A stretch of 64,000 nt of DNA, taken from positions 46,289 to 110,288 of the IMG/VR virus record IMGVR_UViG_3300027973_000032; one strand, given 5' to 3'. Position numbers and translations under genes: made by a program. This DNA is from a virus. The number at the start of each line of letters is the position of its first letter. Position 1 is the first letter of the stretch. The notes under the pieces were generated by a model, which searched no databases, was not told the origin of the DNA, and saw only the letters and a list, made by a program, of their open reading frames with translations. Below are positions 29,476-37,587 of this stretch, piece after piece.

Positions 29476-29713
29476 GATTGCCACTTAATTTGTGTATTAG
29501 TATAGCACGATCAAGGGCCTTTTGTAAAGTAGGATTGGTCTTCGCTGCTGCTCTAATCTCTTGCCAAAGCATAGTTTGTTCAGCTTCCACAAGCAGATCA
29601 CGTGCTCGTTCACTTATGGAGTGAAGTTTTCGATCAGTAGATCCAAATGGCCTACTGTAAACAGTTTCACCTCCATCAGGACTTTCGTAAACTATCCTAT
29701 CTTGATTTATCAT
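29453..29713 (-). CDS. conserved phage hypothetical protein
   Basis: An 86-residue protein. The start, MINQDRIVYESPDGGETVYS followed by RPFGSTDRKL, is typical of a small conserved family in cyanophage-like genomes. A helical C-terminal half (ALDRAILIHKLSGNHEQN) overlaps the clamp-loader candidate by 23 bases. Function unknown. Confidence 0.62.
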   Translation of the reverse strand: MINQDRIVYESPDGGETVYSRPFGSTDRKLHSISERARDLLVEAEQTMLWQEIRAAAKTNPTLQKALDRAILIHKLSGNHEQNNTK

Positions 29714-30216
29714 AATATTTTACTTACATCTATGAGTTCACTTTGACGACTGACTTCCTTGATAAAAAACACGCATTCTGGTTTTTCTTCAAATCCCATC
29801 GGGGTAACCAATAATTGATTGTTACGCATTTTAGGAAAGTACCATTTGACATCATTGTAAAAATTTACTATTTCAATCGGTCTATAATCGATTTTAAAAC
29901 TGCTTAGAGGGTTAAAAGCAATTGCGTCAAATCCTCTGTCATTCAAGCTGGTCAATGGTAAGATTTCTGCATCTATGTTACTGGTACTGTCGCCCACAGC
30001 AATACTCCAATCTATGGGCATGGAGATTTCGTTGTCACCAATTCTTAGTACAATTGCTGGACTATTAAAACTTTCTAAAAAGATCAAGGGTACAAAAAAG
30101 AAATCTGGGTTTTTTGGATCACTGTTGTCTAGTACTGCAAACCGAGTATTTTCGTCTACTTGTTCTGGAAGATTATTCAATGAGAACAATTTATTTTCTA
30201 ATGTTAGTATCTGCAT
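29710..30216 (-). CDS. conserved phage hypothetical protein
   Basis: A 168-residue protein. ATG 30216 directly follows the UvsW stop and is chosen over an upstream TTG. Beta-rich: FDAIAFNPLSSFKIDY, NDVKWYFPKMRNNQLLVTPM and ECVFFIKEVSR form a pattern conserved next to uvsW in marine T4-like phages. Function unknown. Confidence 0.6.
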   Translation of the reverse strand: MQILTLENKLFSLNNLPEQVDENTRFAVLDNSDPKNPDFFFVPLIFLESFNSPAIVLRIGDNEISMPIDWSIAVGDSTSNIDAEILPLTSLNDRGFDAIAFNPLSSFKIDYRPIEIVNFYNDVKWYFPKMRNNQLLVTPMGFEEKPECVFFIKEVSRQSELIDVSKIL

Positions 30217-30218
30217 GA

Positions 30219-31688
30219 TTATTTTTGCCAATCTATCTTTTCTAAAGAGAAAGGATATTGTGCGTCCTTATAAAATTTTTTGCGTTCTGTGAGATGACGT
30301 TTGGCAAATTTGCAAGTGCTGGTAATATCCCAAATTTTCACAAAGTCTTTGTCTTCGGCTCTTCTAATTCCTCTTCCAATGCTTTGAATAACTCGGACAA
30401 AACTTTTTCCTGGTTCCAAAAGGACCAGATTAAAAATCCTGGGTATATTAATCCCAACGGCAGCAACGCCATAAGTGGCCACGATAATTTTGTTGTCACT
30501 TGTTTTAATTTCGTCATATTCTTCTTTCCTATCTTTGGTCTTTACTTCGCCTGAAATAAACACACTGTCTTCGATTTCATTTACTATAAATTTGCCTGAG
30601 TCTATTCTGTTTACTAATACTAGTGTGTTGCCTGAGTCTGCTATTTGTTTGATTAATTTACTTACGAAGATCATTCTGTCTTCATCTGTAACAAGATACT
30701 TTAATTCTTCTGCATATGTCCTAAATTCAGCCACATCCAACAATTGTGAAATGGTAACGTGGCAATTACTAAGCACACCTTTTTCCTGCAATTCATGTGC
30801 AGCAATGCCTCCAACTACTGGCCCAATTGATGCAAAAATCACTTCGCTTTCATGTTTGGCTTTGGGAACAGTACCAGTCAAACCCCAACGTATACAAGCA
30901 TTATTCAAGTTACGTGTCAGTAAGTTCTTTAGTACATCTGCTTTGGCCATGTGTACTTCGTCAACAATTACTGCTCTAACACCGTCTAAAAATTCAGCCA
31001 AAGTCAGTTGATCCTCTACTGCACCTTTGCTTTTTTTATCTAGTATATTGAGGCTTTGCCAAGTACAGATTGTATGAGTTTTGTTTAAATCTTTGCGATC
31101 ACCATAGTATACACCCACATCTAATCCTACGTTAATATAGTCTTCCTCTGTTTGTTCTACTAGGCTTTTGTTGGGAACAATAGTAATAGTTCTGCCATAT
31201 TGTTCACATAATTGACTCAATGTGGCAGTGGTAATTGTTTTGCCAGCGCCTGTGGCAATTTCCTGTAAACTATGTGGATTTTTTAAGAATGTATTAATTG
31301 CGTCAACTTGATAATCACGTAGTAAAATAGGCTGACCTGCCATTTGATGCCCTTCTGGCCATACTTTACCCTGATCTTTCCAATATGTTTCTGTTACAGG
31401 TTGAAAGTCAATGTTTATAGCTGTCCTGTTGTCATTGACGTCAGTAACTTCAATTTTCATCTCTTCCAGCAGTTCTAATATCTTTTCTATTTGATACAAG
31501 TAACCACTGCCGCCAATACTAAACATGCTAATTGAGCCGTCCCAGCGTCCTAATTTGTAACTGGGACGATGTCTTGCAGTGGGATCTTGAAATTTAAAAG
31601 TATTAGCCAACTTTCTTCGTGCTTCAATAGGAAGCCCTTCCAGTTTGATGTTTACTTCATCCTTAATGATTAATTTACATGATGTCAT
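30219..31688 (-). CDS. uvsW: UvsW-type SF2 helicase
   Basis: A 489-residue helicase. The N-terminal UvsW domain (1-100) has YKLGRWDGSISMF. Motor core: Q-like RDYQVDAINTF, Walker A ATGAGKT (about 145-151), DEVH box VDEVHMAK, the LTGTVPKA motif III and VIQSIGRGIRR motif VI. UvsW unwinds branched DNA and R-loops and drives the switch from origin to recombination-dependent replication in T4. ATG 31688 overlaps the upstream gene by 14 bases. Length close to T4 UvsW (about 500). Confidence 0.92.
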   Translation of the reverse strand: MTSCKLIIKDEVNIKLEGLPIEARRKLANTFKFQDPTARHRPSYKLGRWDGSISMFSIGGSGYLYQIEKILELLEEMKIEVTDVNDNRTAINIDFQPVTETYWKDQGKVWPEGHQMAGQPILLRDYQVDAINTFLKNPHSLQEIATGAGKTITTATLSQLCEQYGRTITIVPNKSLVEQTEEDYINVGLDVGVYYGDRKDLNKTHTICTWQSLNILDKKSKGAVEDQLTLAEFLDGVRAVIVDEVHMAKADVLKNLLTRNLNNACIRWGLTGTVPKAKHESEVIFASIGPVVGGIAAHELQEKGVLSNCHVTISQLLDVAEFRTYAEELKYLVTDEDRMIFVSKLIKQIADSGNTLVLVNRIDSGKFIVNEIEDSVFISGEVKTKDRKEEYDEIKTSDNKIIVATYGVAAVGINIPRIFNLVLLEPGKSFVRVIQSIGRGIRRAEDKDFVKIWDITSTCKFAKRHLTERKKFYKDAQYPFSLEKIDWQK

Positions 31689-32841
31689 CAATTTTTACGC
31701 TCAATGGTGTGGTAGCTGTATAGTATACAATAAGATCACAGGCATTGCAATAGGTTACACTTCGATTATTTCTAAAACTATTTGTGAATGTTATTGCAGC
31801 ATCTGGGTACCATTCATTATCAATCATAAATTTTGGTATTTTTCCATTTGCAATACCTACAATTTTGGTATTTTTGTCTAATTTTTTATTAAAAGAATTT
31901 TCTGCAATTAGTTTATTAAATTCTTTTCCATCACTTTTGTTATCAAATCTAAAATAAATTCCCACATTATTTTCACATAATTCATTTAGGGAATTTTTCA
32001 CATTTTTTAGTTGTTCTACGCAATCTACTGGTTTATACTCGTCAAAAATCAGTAAAATTTTGTCTCTTTTTAATGACAGTAAATTTTTTAAAATGTCAGT
32101 TAGAGTGACCTGTTTAGGGTCCAAGTACACTGGAGCTTTTTTTCTACTAGCAATTTTATAGGCCAAACTTTCTTCAGTATTTTTGTCAAATTTTGGTGAA
32201 AAATGGTATTGATAGCGAATTTTTCGATCTAAAATTAATAAGTCATTTTGTAAAATATCTTCTTTGATTTTTTCTTGATTAAAATTAGTAAAATTAAATT
32301 TTGATTGAATTTTTTCAACATCAACGTTTTTAACTTTTTCTAAAATTTCTAAAAAATCGTCAGAAAATTCAAAATTTAGTGGTTCTAACACCTTATGTAT
32401 ATTGACACAGGCTCTTTCCTCCAATACAAAAAAGATATGTTTTCCCTCATTGTACTTTTTGTCAATTTGAGCAACTTTTTCTAAGCCTTTTAAAATTTTT
32501 ATGATCTCACTGTCATAGCTAAAATACACATCTATCAAAAAATTCTTATTTGGGGATTGAATAACGCTGACTTTTCTAATTACTTCCAGAGTTTTAAATT
32601 TTTTCCTCCAAGTAGGATTTTTTATAGCAAAAACCAAACTGGGACCAATAAAAGTCAAATAGTCTAAATTATTTTTTAGAATTTTTAAAATCAAATTAGC
32701 TTGACTTTCGGTAATATAGGTGTCGGAGTTTAACAAAACTGGCATATTTTCCAATATGCGTCTATCTCTATGGGAGACACATCGATTTAAGTTTTCAACC
32801 CCAAACTTATCTAATTCAAAAATGATATCATCTACATACAT
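31675..32841 (-). CDS. hypothetical protein upstream of uvsW
   Basis: A 388-residue Lys/Asn/Ile-rich protein (MYVDDIIFELDKFGVENLNR). Segments such as KILKNNLDYLTFIGPSLVFA and a C-terminal VTYCNACDLIVYYTATTPLS recur in proteins next to uvsW in marine T4-like phages. LLIFDEYKPVDCV has a Walker-B-like look but no Walker A is visible. Base composition is more A+T-rich than the replication genes. Function unknown; overlap suggests it acts with UvsW. Confidence 0.55.
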   Translation of the reverse strand: MYVDDIIFELDKFGVENLNRCVSHRDRRILENMPVLLNSDTYITESQANLILKILKNNLDYLTFIGPSLVFAIKNPTWRKKFKTLEVIRKVSVIQSPNKNFLIDVYFSYDSEIIKILKGLEKVAQIDKKYNEGKHIFFVLEERACVNIHKVLEPLNFEFSDDFLEILEKVKNVDVEKIQSKFNFTNFNQEKIKEDILQNDLLILDRKIRYQYHFSPKFDKNTEESLAYKIASRKKAPVYLDPKQVTLTDILKNLLSLKRDKILLIFDEYKPVDCVEQLKNVKNSLNELCENNVGIYFRFDNKSDGKEFNKLIAENSFNKKLDKNTKIVGIANGKIPKFMIDNEWYPDAAITFTNSFRNNRSVTYCNACDLIVYYTATTPLSVKIDDIM

Positions 32842-32858
32842 AAGGCAATTATATACGA

Positions 32859-33716
32859 TTAAACTAATGGTGTCAACTTAACTTTACTTAATAATCTTTC
32901 TAAAGGTAAGCCTGATGCAATTTCTTCTTGGGTCCACTCGGTATGCACAATTTTTTTGAACCATTCAGTTCTATCTACTAGTATTGGCTCATTAATTTGG
33001 TCAAGACTGATTGAAACTTCATGTGCCAAACTGGAATGGTCTGTAAGTACTGGTGTGCCATTCAAGGCTGCTTGTACAGCAATACCGCTATTATAGTTGA
33101 TTACAACGGAATAGTCAAAATCTAAGTCATATTTGTCATAGGTATTGGCAATCTTAGTAGGCGTACTCATGAATATATTATTTCCTGTAAAATTTCCAAT
33201 ATAAAATCTTGGATGCGGACGAACTACGATAGGTCTATCTGTATATTGCCTTATTTTTTCTATTTGTGCCTTAATCCATTCACGTACAGTCAATGGCGAC
33301 GTCCATTGTAGGCTATTTTCATGTTGTGCTGCAATCAATATAGGTGATTGACTGTCAATTTTCCTAGTAACTAAGTTAATATCTAATTTTTTACTTCTGT
33401 CTGCGTCTAAATTTTCAGTATTGGCATAATCACCATATTTTGTAATATTGTTTAAGGCAACTTTCCAAGTTCTTCCACGATCCAATGCACCTACTTCAAT
33501 TATGAAAACAGGTTTTCCTTGTTTTCTGTAATGTTCGTAGACTAACTGATTTTTTTCCATCCTACCTTGCCATAGTACACTCCAAATTAAAGCTGCATCA
33601 GCTGTCATGCTATTTTCCACGGCAGTGATATTAAATTTTTTGCAGCTATCTAAAAAACTTTGCCAAATTGGTTGAGATTTCTGAGCTGTTTGGTCGGGAA
33701 AGTAGGATATATACAT
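32859..33716 (-). CDS. capsule-synthesis-like glycosyltransferase (KpsS/KpsC type)
   Basis: A 285-residue protein. The C-terminal half has PIVVRPHPRF, FDYSVVINYNSGIAVQAAL and GTPVLTDHSSLAHEVSIS, the signature of GT-B capsule polysaccharide proteins (KpsS/KpsC-like, beta-Kdo or related transferases). The N-terminal half (AALIWSVLWQGRMEKNQLV) matches the same family in phage versions. It begins the carbohydrate island on the replication side. Acceptor unknown. ATG at 33716. Confidence 0.68.
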   Translation of the reverse strand: MYISYFPDQTAQKSQPIWQSFLDSCKKFNITAVENSMTADAALIWSVLWQGRMEKNQLVYEHYRKQGKPVFIIEVGALDRGRTWKVALNNITKYGDYANTENLDADRSKKLDINLVTRKIDSQSPILIAAQHENSLQWTSPLTVREWIKAQIEKIRQYTDRPIVVRPHPRFYIGNFTGNNIFMSTPTKIANTYDKYDLDFDYSVVINYNSGIAVQAALNGTPVLTDHSSLAHEVSISLDQINEPILVDRTEWFKKIVHTEWTQEEIASGLPLERLLSKVKLTPLV

Positions 33717-33732
33717 ATATTATTATTTAATC

Positions 33733-34542
33733 TTGAAACTACCACCTTTATTAGGGGAATTCCCCCAAACTGATGTTTGTTTTTATGTAGCTGCCGATGA
33801 AACGTATTTTAATCAGCATGCCAAGCCTTTGATTGGCAGTATTAGGCAGTATTTTTCATATCCCATACACTTTCATTTATATAATCCTAGTGATGTGTCA
33901 AAAAAATGGTGTGGAGTCAATGATATCAGTTATAGTTATGAAGTTGTTGACATAAAAATTGTAGATCCAGCATTTGACATTTATCGCAACATGCCCACTG
34001 ATGTAGAATTACAGCGACGTCGCAGCAAAATGATCAAGCCTGGTGAAAATGTTGAAAAAATTCGTAATGAGTTGATAAAAACATATTATGCCTGTACTAG
34101 ATTTGTGAGATTGAGTGAATTATTGATCAAGCCTACTTATATTATTATGTTAGACACTGACAGTTTAGTTAGAAATAAGTTTTACTTATTAAGTAAGGAT
34201 TGTGACATTCATATCTATGAAAAAAATCATAGAAGCCATGTAAACTATACTCAACATTTAGCCAGTACTATATTTTATACTGGTACACAAGGTAGTTTTG
34301 ATTTAATTCAAGATCATGCTAGATTAATCTTAGAAGAATACGTTAAAGATACACTATATTGGTTTTTAGATCAAGAAACATTAGATGTAGCCATACAAAA
34401 GTATTCTAAACAGCCATTATCATTAAGTTTCGTAGACTTTGAAATGAAAGACGCCAGTAATATATGGTGTGCCAAAGGTCCTAGAAAGAATTTACCTGTT
34501 TGGTTGGGCGAAATCAAAAAGTACATGCCTATAAACATCTAA
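33733..34542 (+). CDS. GT-A glycosyltransferase-like protein, TTG start
   Basis: A 269-residue protein, the only plus-strand gene of the island. A DxD motif in YIIMLDTDSLVRN (about residues 136-148) follows a nucleotide-binding-type start (TDVCFYVAADETYFNQHAKP), as in GT8-like enzymes. The C-terminal DASNIWCAKGPRKNLPVWL is typical of phage-encoded members. No ATG fits the conserved N-terminus; TTG 33733 is the likely start, without a clear ribosome site. Its 3' end overlaps the convergent GatZ-like gene by 51 bases. Confidence 0.6.
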   Translation: MKLPPLLGEFPQTDVCFYVAADETYFNQHAKPLIGSIRQYFSYPIHFHLYNPSDVSKKWCGVNDISYSYEVVDIKIVDPAFDIYRNMPTDVELQRRRSKMIKPGENVEKIRNELIKTYYACTRFVRLSELLIKPTYIIMLDTDSLVRNKFYLLSKDCDIHIYEKNHRSHVNYTQHLASTIFYTGTQGSFDLIQDHARLILEEYVKDTLYWFLDQETLDVAIQKYSKQPLSLSFVDFEMKDASNIWCAKGPRKNLPVWLGEIKKYMPINI

Positions 34543-35517
34543 AACTGAAAATATTTCTTTTTTTAAATTAATTTTAAATTGATCTAAATTTATCAGATTT
34601 AGTAATTGTTTAGCTTGTGGTGAATTTAAAAAATAGTGACCACTCACTAATAATTTAGTTTCATCGTCATCTATATTTGAAGTGATCCATTTTTTCCATA
34701 CTTCTTTTTTAAGTACATATTCTTTAAAAATATTATATTCTATTTTAAAATATTTGCCTAAGTTCAGTAAATTTTTTGTATGAATTACACCTAATTGAGG
34801 GGCAATATTTAATGAATCTACCCCGGCTTGTTTACGCAAACTAATATTTGCTGCTGTTAAATAGTCAGCATTATGTTCTTTAAACAAAAAGTCATTAGAA
34901 TGAATAATATCAGCTAGTTTAGTGTTGTTTAATAAGGAAAAATTTCCTACTTGTTCATGTTTAGTAAGACTGCCAGTTCTTCCAACTAGGAATTTTATAT
35001 TAGATTTATATTTTTTACTAAACTCAATATCGTCATATATTTGATTAATATTTTCTTCTTCAGAAAGATTATCCTCGCTGCCAAATTCTAAAAATATTTC
35101 ATTATTCAATTTTAGAATGTGACTGATAAACTCATCTGCTATGATATATTTTTTTTCATCAGAAACTCTACTAGGGTCTATATGAATCAAATCAAAATCA
35201 TTTTTAATGTCAGATTCAATTGTGCTGATACAATTTTTTACAGCGTCTTCAATTGATAAGTTGTTATCAATATCTGCATAGTAAGGACCACAATGATCTC
35301 TACATATAAGTATCCTATTAGGATCATAGTTTATATTAGATTTGACAAAATTTACTAATTTTTCTGTAGTAAATGAATATCCAGTATAAGCGTCAACCTG
35401 ATTTCTACTGGCAATGATCATCATAGGGAAATTATTAACTTTGCTATATTCTAAGCAAATATCAACAATTTCTGGGCTCATAGGCCCTATACCTAATTTA
35501 AATTTGCTCAAGTCCAT
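34492..35517 (-). CDS. GatZ/KbaZ-like TIM-barrel protein
   Basis: A 341-residue protein. It opens GIGPMSPEIVDICLEYSK, FPMMIIASRNQVDAYTGYS and continues with ILICRDHCGPYY and FDLIHIDPSRVS. These are the conserved blocks of the GatZ/KbaZ family, called the non-catalytic subunit of tagatose-1,6-bisphosphate aldolase. FLVGRTGSLTKHEQVG and FKEHNADYLTA follow in family order. A GatY-type zinc aldolase partner is not visible in the window, so it probably acts alone in an unusual sugar pathway. It is last in a coupled six-gene set with phosphatase, dehydrogenase and nucleotidyltransferase. Confidence 0.72.
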   Translation of the reverse strand: MDLSKFKLGIGPMSPEIVDICLEYSKVNNFPMMIIASRNQVDAYTGYSFTTEKLVNFVKSNINYDPNRILICRDHCGPYYADIDNNLSIEDAVKNCISTIESDIKNDFDLIHIDPSRVSDEKKYIIADEFISHILKLNNEIFLEFGSEDNLSEEENINQIYDDIEFSKKYKSNIKFLVGRTGSLTKHEQVGNFSLLNNTKLADIIHSNDFLFKEHNADYLTAANISLRKQAGVDSLNIAPQLGVIHTKNLLNLGKYFKIEYNIFKEYVLKKEVWKKWITSNIDDDETKLLVSGHYFLNSPQAKQLLNLINLDQFKINLKKEIFSVLDVYRHVLFDFAQPNR

Positions 35518-35983
35518 TTATTACTTTTTCTAAATACAAACATGCATCTAAAACAGCACCCTCGCCTGCACGAGAGCATGTTACATATTTTGCTGCTTCT
35601 CTTGCTTCTATTCTTGCCGAAATTGGTGCTATACCAATTTTAACTCTTTTCAATATAGGCGCATCATTATACCCATCAGCTATGTATGCTGTAGTGTCAA
35701 AATTGCAGTTTTTTTCAAACCATCCCATACGATCCTCTTCTGTAACTAATAATAATTGCGAAGGATCATATTTCCAATCTTTTACAATTCGGGCATAAGT
35801 TATGTCCCAACCAGTTACATCTGCTGTAATAAAAGTAATATCATTCAAATATTTTTTTATTATTTTAAATCCATCTTTGTCATGTGGACCAAAGACTTTG
35901 AACATTTTTCCTTGACTGCTATATAAAATATGTCCAGTGTTAAGTACTCCGTCAACATCTAATACTAGTTTATTAATTATCAT
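35498..35983 (-). CDS. HAD phosphatase (KdsC-like)
   Basis: A 161-residue protein starting MIINKLVLDVDGVLNTGHIL. DVDGV (residues 9-13) gives the nucleophile and acid aspartates of HAD hydrolases; YIADGYNDAPILKRV is the third motif (GxxxND). Size and capless layout match KdsC, which dephosphorylates Kdo-8-phosphate. Motif 2 (usually a T/S in ITGR) reads FITADVTGW, so the substrate may differ. ATG 35983 preferred over an upstream TTG. It overlaps the AroE-like gene by 11 and the GatZ-like gene by 20 bases. Confidence 0.75.
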   Translation of the reverse strand: MIINKLVLDVDGVLNTGHILYSSQGKMFKVFGPHDKDGFKIIKKYLNDITFITADVTGWDITYARIVKDWKYDPSQLLLVTEEDRMGWFEKNCNFDTTAYIADGYNDAPILKRVKIGIAPISARIEAREAAKYVTCSRAGEGAVLDACLYLEKVINGLEQI

Positions 35984-36671
35984 CTTCAATTTCCAATTGA
36001 CTCAAAGTTATTCCAGTGTAAATTTCAAATTGTTTTTTAAATTGTTGTTGGTAAAACTCTTTTCCGCCTACATATTTAATACTAGATAATGTGGCCTGTT
36101 TTTTTAAATCATTTTCATTTATAGCCAAATCAATTATGTAATTTATTTTTGGCAATTTGGTAAAAGGACTGTCCTTGGTAGAAGTTCCCAAGCTTGTGCA
36201 GTTTATTACCGTTCCAGTTAATGAGTATATTTTATGCCAGTTGCCCAAGGAACGACTATAGACATTAGCTCGATTATTTAAAATCTTTTTGAACATATTT
36301 CCCATTGCACCGTTGCCTAATATATTAATAGGCTCATATTCTGGCACATTTTTCAATACATGTATTGCTCCATAATAATCAGTGTTATAACCAATATATT
36401 TTTGATCAATATTCACTACTGTATTACAGCTATTGAATTGTGTAACTAATTTATCTACTGAATCTAACAACGATATCACCGACGATTTATAAGGCATGCT
36501 TACACTAAATCCATTAATATTAGATTTTTTTAATTGAGTTACACTTTCAATTATATTTTCGCATGCTAAGGCATTATAAGTATATGGTAAATTTTTTAAA
36601 GTAAAAAACTTACGATAATAGTTTTCTCCTGTTTTGCCAGGATATCTACTTAAACTAACATAATTTTTCAA
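35973..36671 (-). CDS. shikimate-dehydrogenase-like (AroE fold) protein
   Basis: A 232-residue protein. It has SRYPGKTGENYYRKFF, GFSVSMPYK (54-62, catalytic Lys62), CNTVVN, GYNTDYYGA (94-102, catalytic Asp98), LGNGAMGNMF (118-127, nucleotide loop) and INCTSLGTS. These are the AroE landmarks in order, with both catalytic residues present. AroE proteins are about 270 residues; this one is slightly short. In this setting it more likely reduces or oxidises a sugar, cyclitol or polyol than shikimate. Confidence 0.75.
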   Translation of the reverse strand: MKNYVSLSRYPGKTGENYYRKFFTLKNLPYTYNALACENIIESVTQLKKSNINGFSVSMPYKSSVISLLDSVDKLVTQFNSCNTVVNIDQKYIGYNTDYYGAIHVLKNVPEYEPINILGNGAMGNMFKKILNNRANVYSRSLGNWHKIYSLTGTVINCTSLGTSTKDSPFTKLPKINYIIDLAINENDLKKQATLSSIKYVGGKEFYQQQFKKQFEIYTGITLSQLEIEDDN

Positions 36672-36672
36672 T

Positions 36673-37587
36673 TTACAATAAACTATGTTTAGTTATGTAT
36701 TCAGCTAGTTCTTTAGCCCAAATTGCATGTCCTTCAGGACTAGGGTGTATTCCAGTAATTGGGTCATCAATATTAGAATTTTCTATAAAAGATTTGAATG
36801 AGTTACTAGTCTGATTTTTGTTATAATATCTAATATCGTCAATTTCTGCCCAAAGATTTGAAAAATGAAATGGGGAAGCCTGTCTAACACCTAGATTTTT
36901 AGAATCAAAAAAGTTTGTATAACCCAACATAGAATTGTCTAGCTTTTTTAGCTCATCATGTAAATCTAAATCTGTCCAATTACTAATATGCCTTACACCG
37001 CCTTCTCGAATTGTCCCGTTTCCTTGATAAAATGCATTAAAGTGTAAAAATTTAATTCCATTTGATTTACAAAAATGTTCAAATGTGAGTAAATTGATTA
37101 TATGTCTCACTATATATTCTTCAGGATTCCAAAAATTCATAGCATAAATTTTCCAAAATTTATAAATGTCAGAATCCGTTGGGAAGCCAATACCATGCGG
37201 GCTAAGTCTATATATAAAACTTTCTGATGGATTTGTTGGATTTTTGTACCAAAATTCTCTACGCTCCGGGGTAGTCCAACCGTGTATTATCATCAAGTTA
37301 TCACTGGTAAAAGTTTTATTTTGTAATCCTTGAAGTACAAAATTTATAGTTCTATTTAAGATTGCATTGTTATCATCAGCTACTCTACCAATATTAATTG
37401 TTCGTACATTTAGTTCCCTAGACAAACAAGTTGGCCAAATTCTATCAACTCGATAACTATCATTTTCTATTAACAACTCAAGTTCCCAAACTGATTTTTC
37501 AGGGTATTTTGTAAAGAGCTCTGGTAGAAATATTTCAGAACCATATGTCCAACTGTCACCATTACAAATAATTACTTTATCATTCAT
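36673..37587 (-). CDS. SGNH/GDSL-type hydrolase
   Basis: A 304-residue protein. CNGDSWTYGSE (block I, nucleophile Ser12 in GDS), NIGRVADDNNAIL (block II-like), LMIIHGWTTPERREFWY (block III-like) and a C-terminal GIHPSPEGHAIWAKEL with the D/H dyad region of block V (here DPITGIHPS). SGNH enzymes in glycan loci add or remove acyl groups on sugars. Likely an O-acyl esterase or transferase acting on the island's product. It overlaps the nucleotidyltransferase-kinase by 8 bases. Confidence 0.7.
   Translation of the reverse strand: MNDKVIICNGDSWTYGSEIFLPELFTKYPEKSVWELELLIENDSYRVDRIWPTCLSRELNVRTINIGRVADDNNAILNRTINFVLQGLQNKTFTSDNLMIIHGWTTPERREFWYKNPTNPSESFIYRLSPHGIGFPTDSDIYKFWKIYAMNFWNPEEYIVRHIINLLTFEHFCKSNGIKFLHFNAFYQGNGTIREGGVRHISNWTDLDLHDELKKLDNSMLGYTNFFDSKNLGVRQASPFHFSNLWAEIDDIRYYNKNQTSNSFKSFIENSNIDDPITGIHPSPEGHAIWAKELAEYITKHSLL

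Noticed and set aside
30475-31011. 178-codon plus-strand frame inside uvsW
   Set aside because: Antisense shadow of a clearly conserved helicase; low-complexity Ser/Leu translation.
34492-35517. NeuB-like sialic-acid synthase
   Set aside because: The opening and RDHCGP/IHIDPS blocks fit GatZ/KbaZ better, and no SAF-type C-terminal domain is seen.
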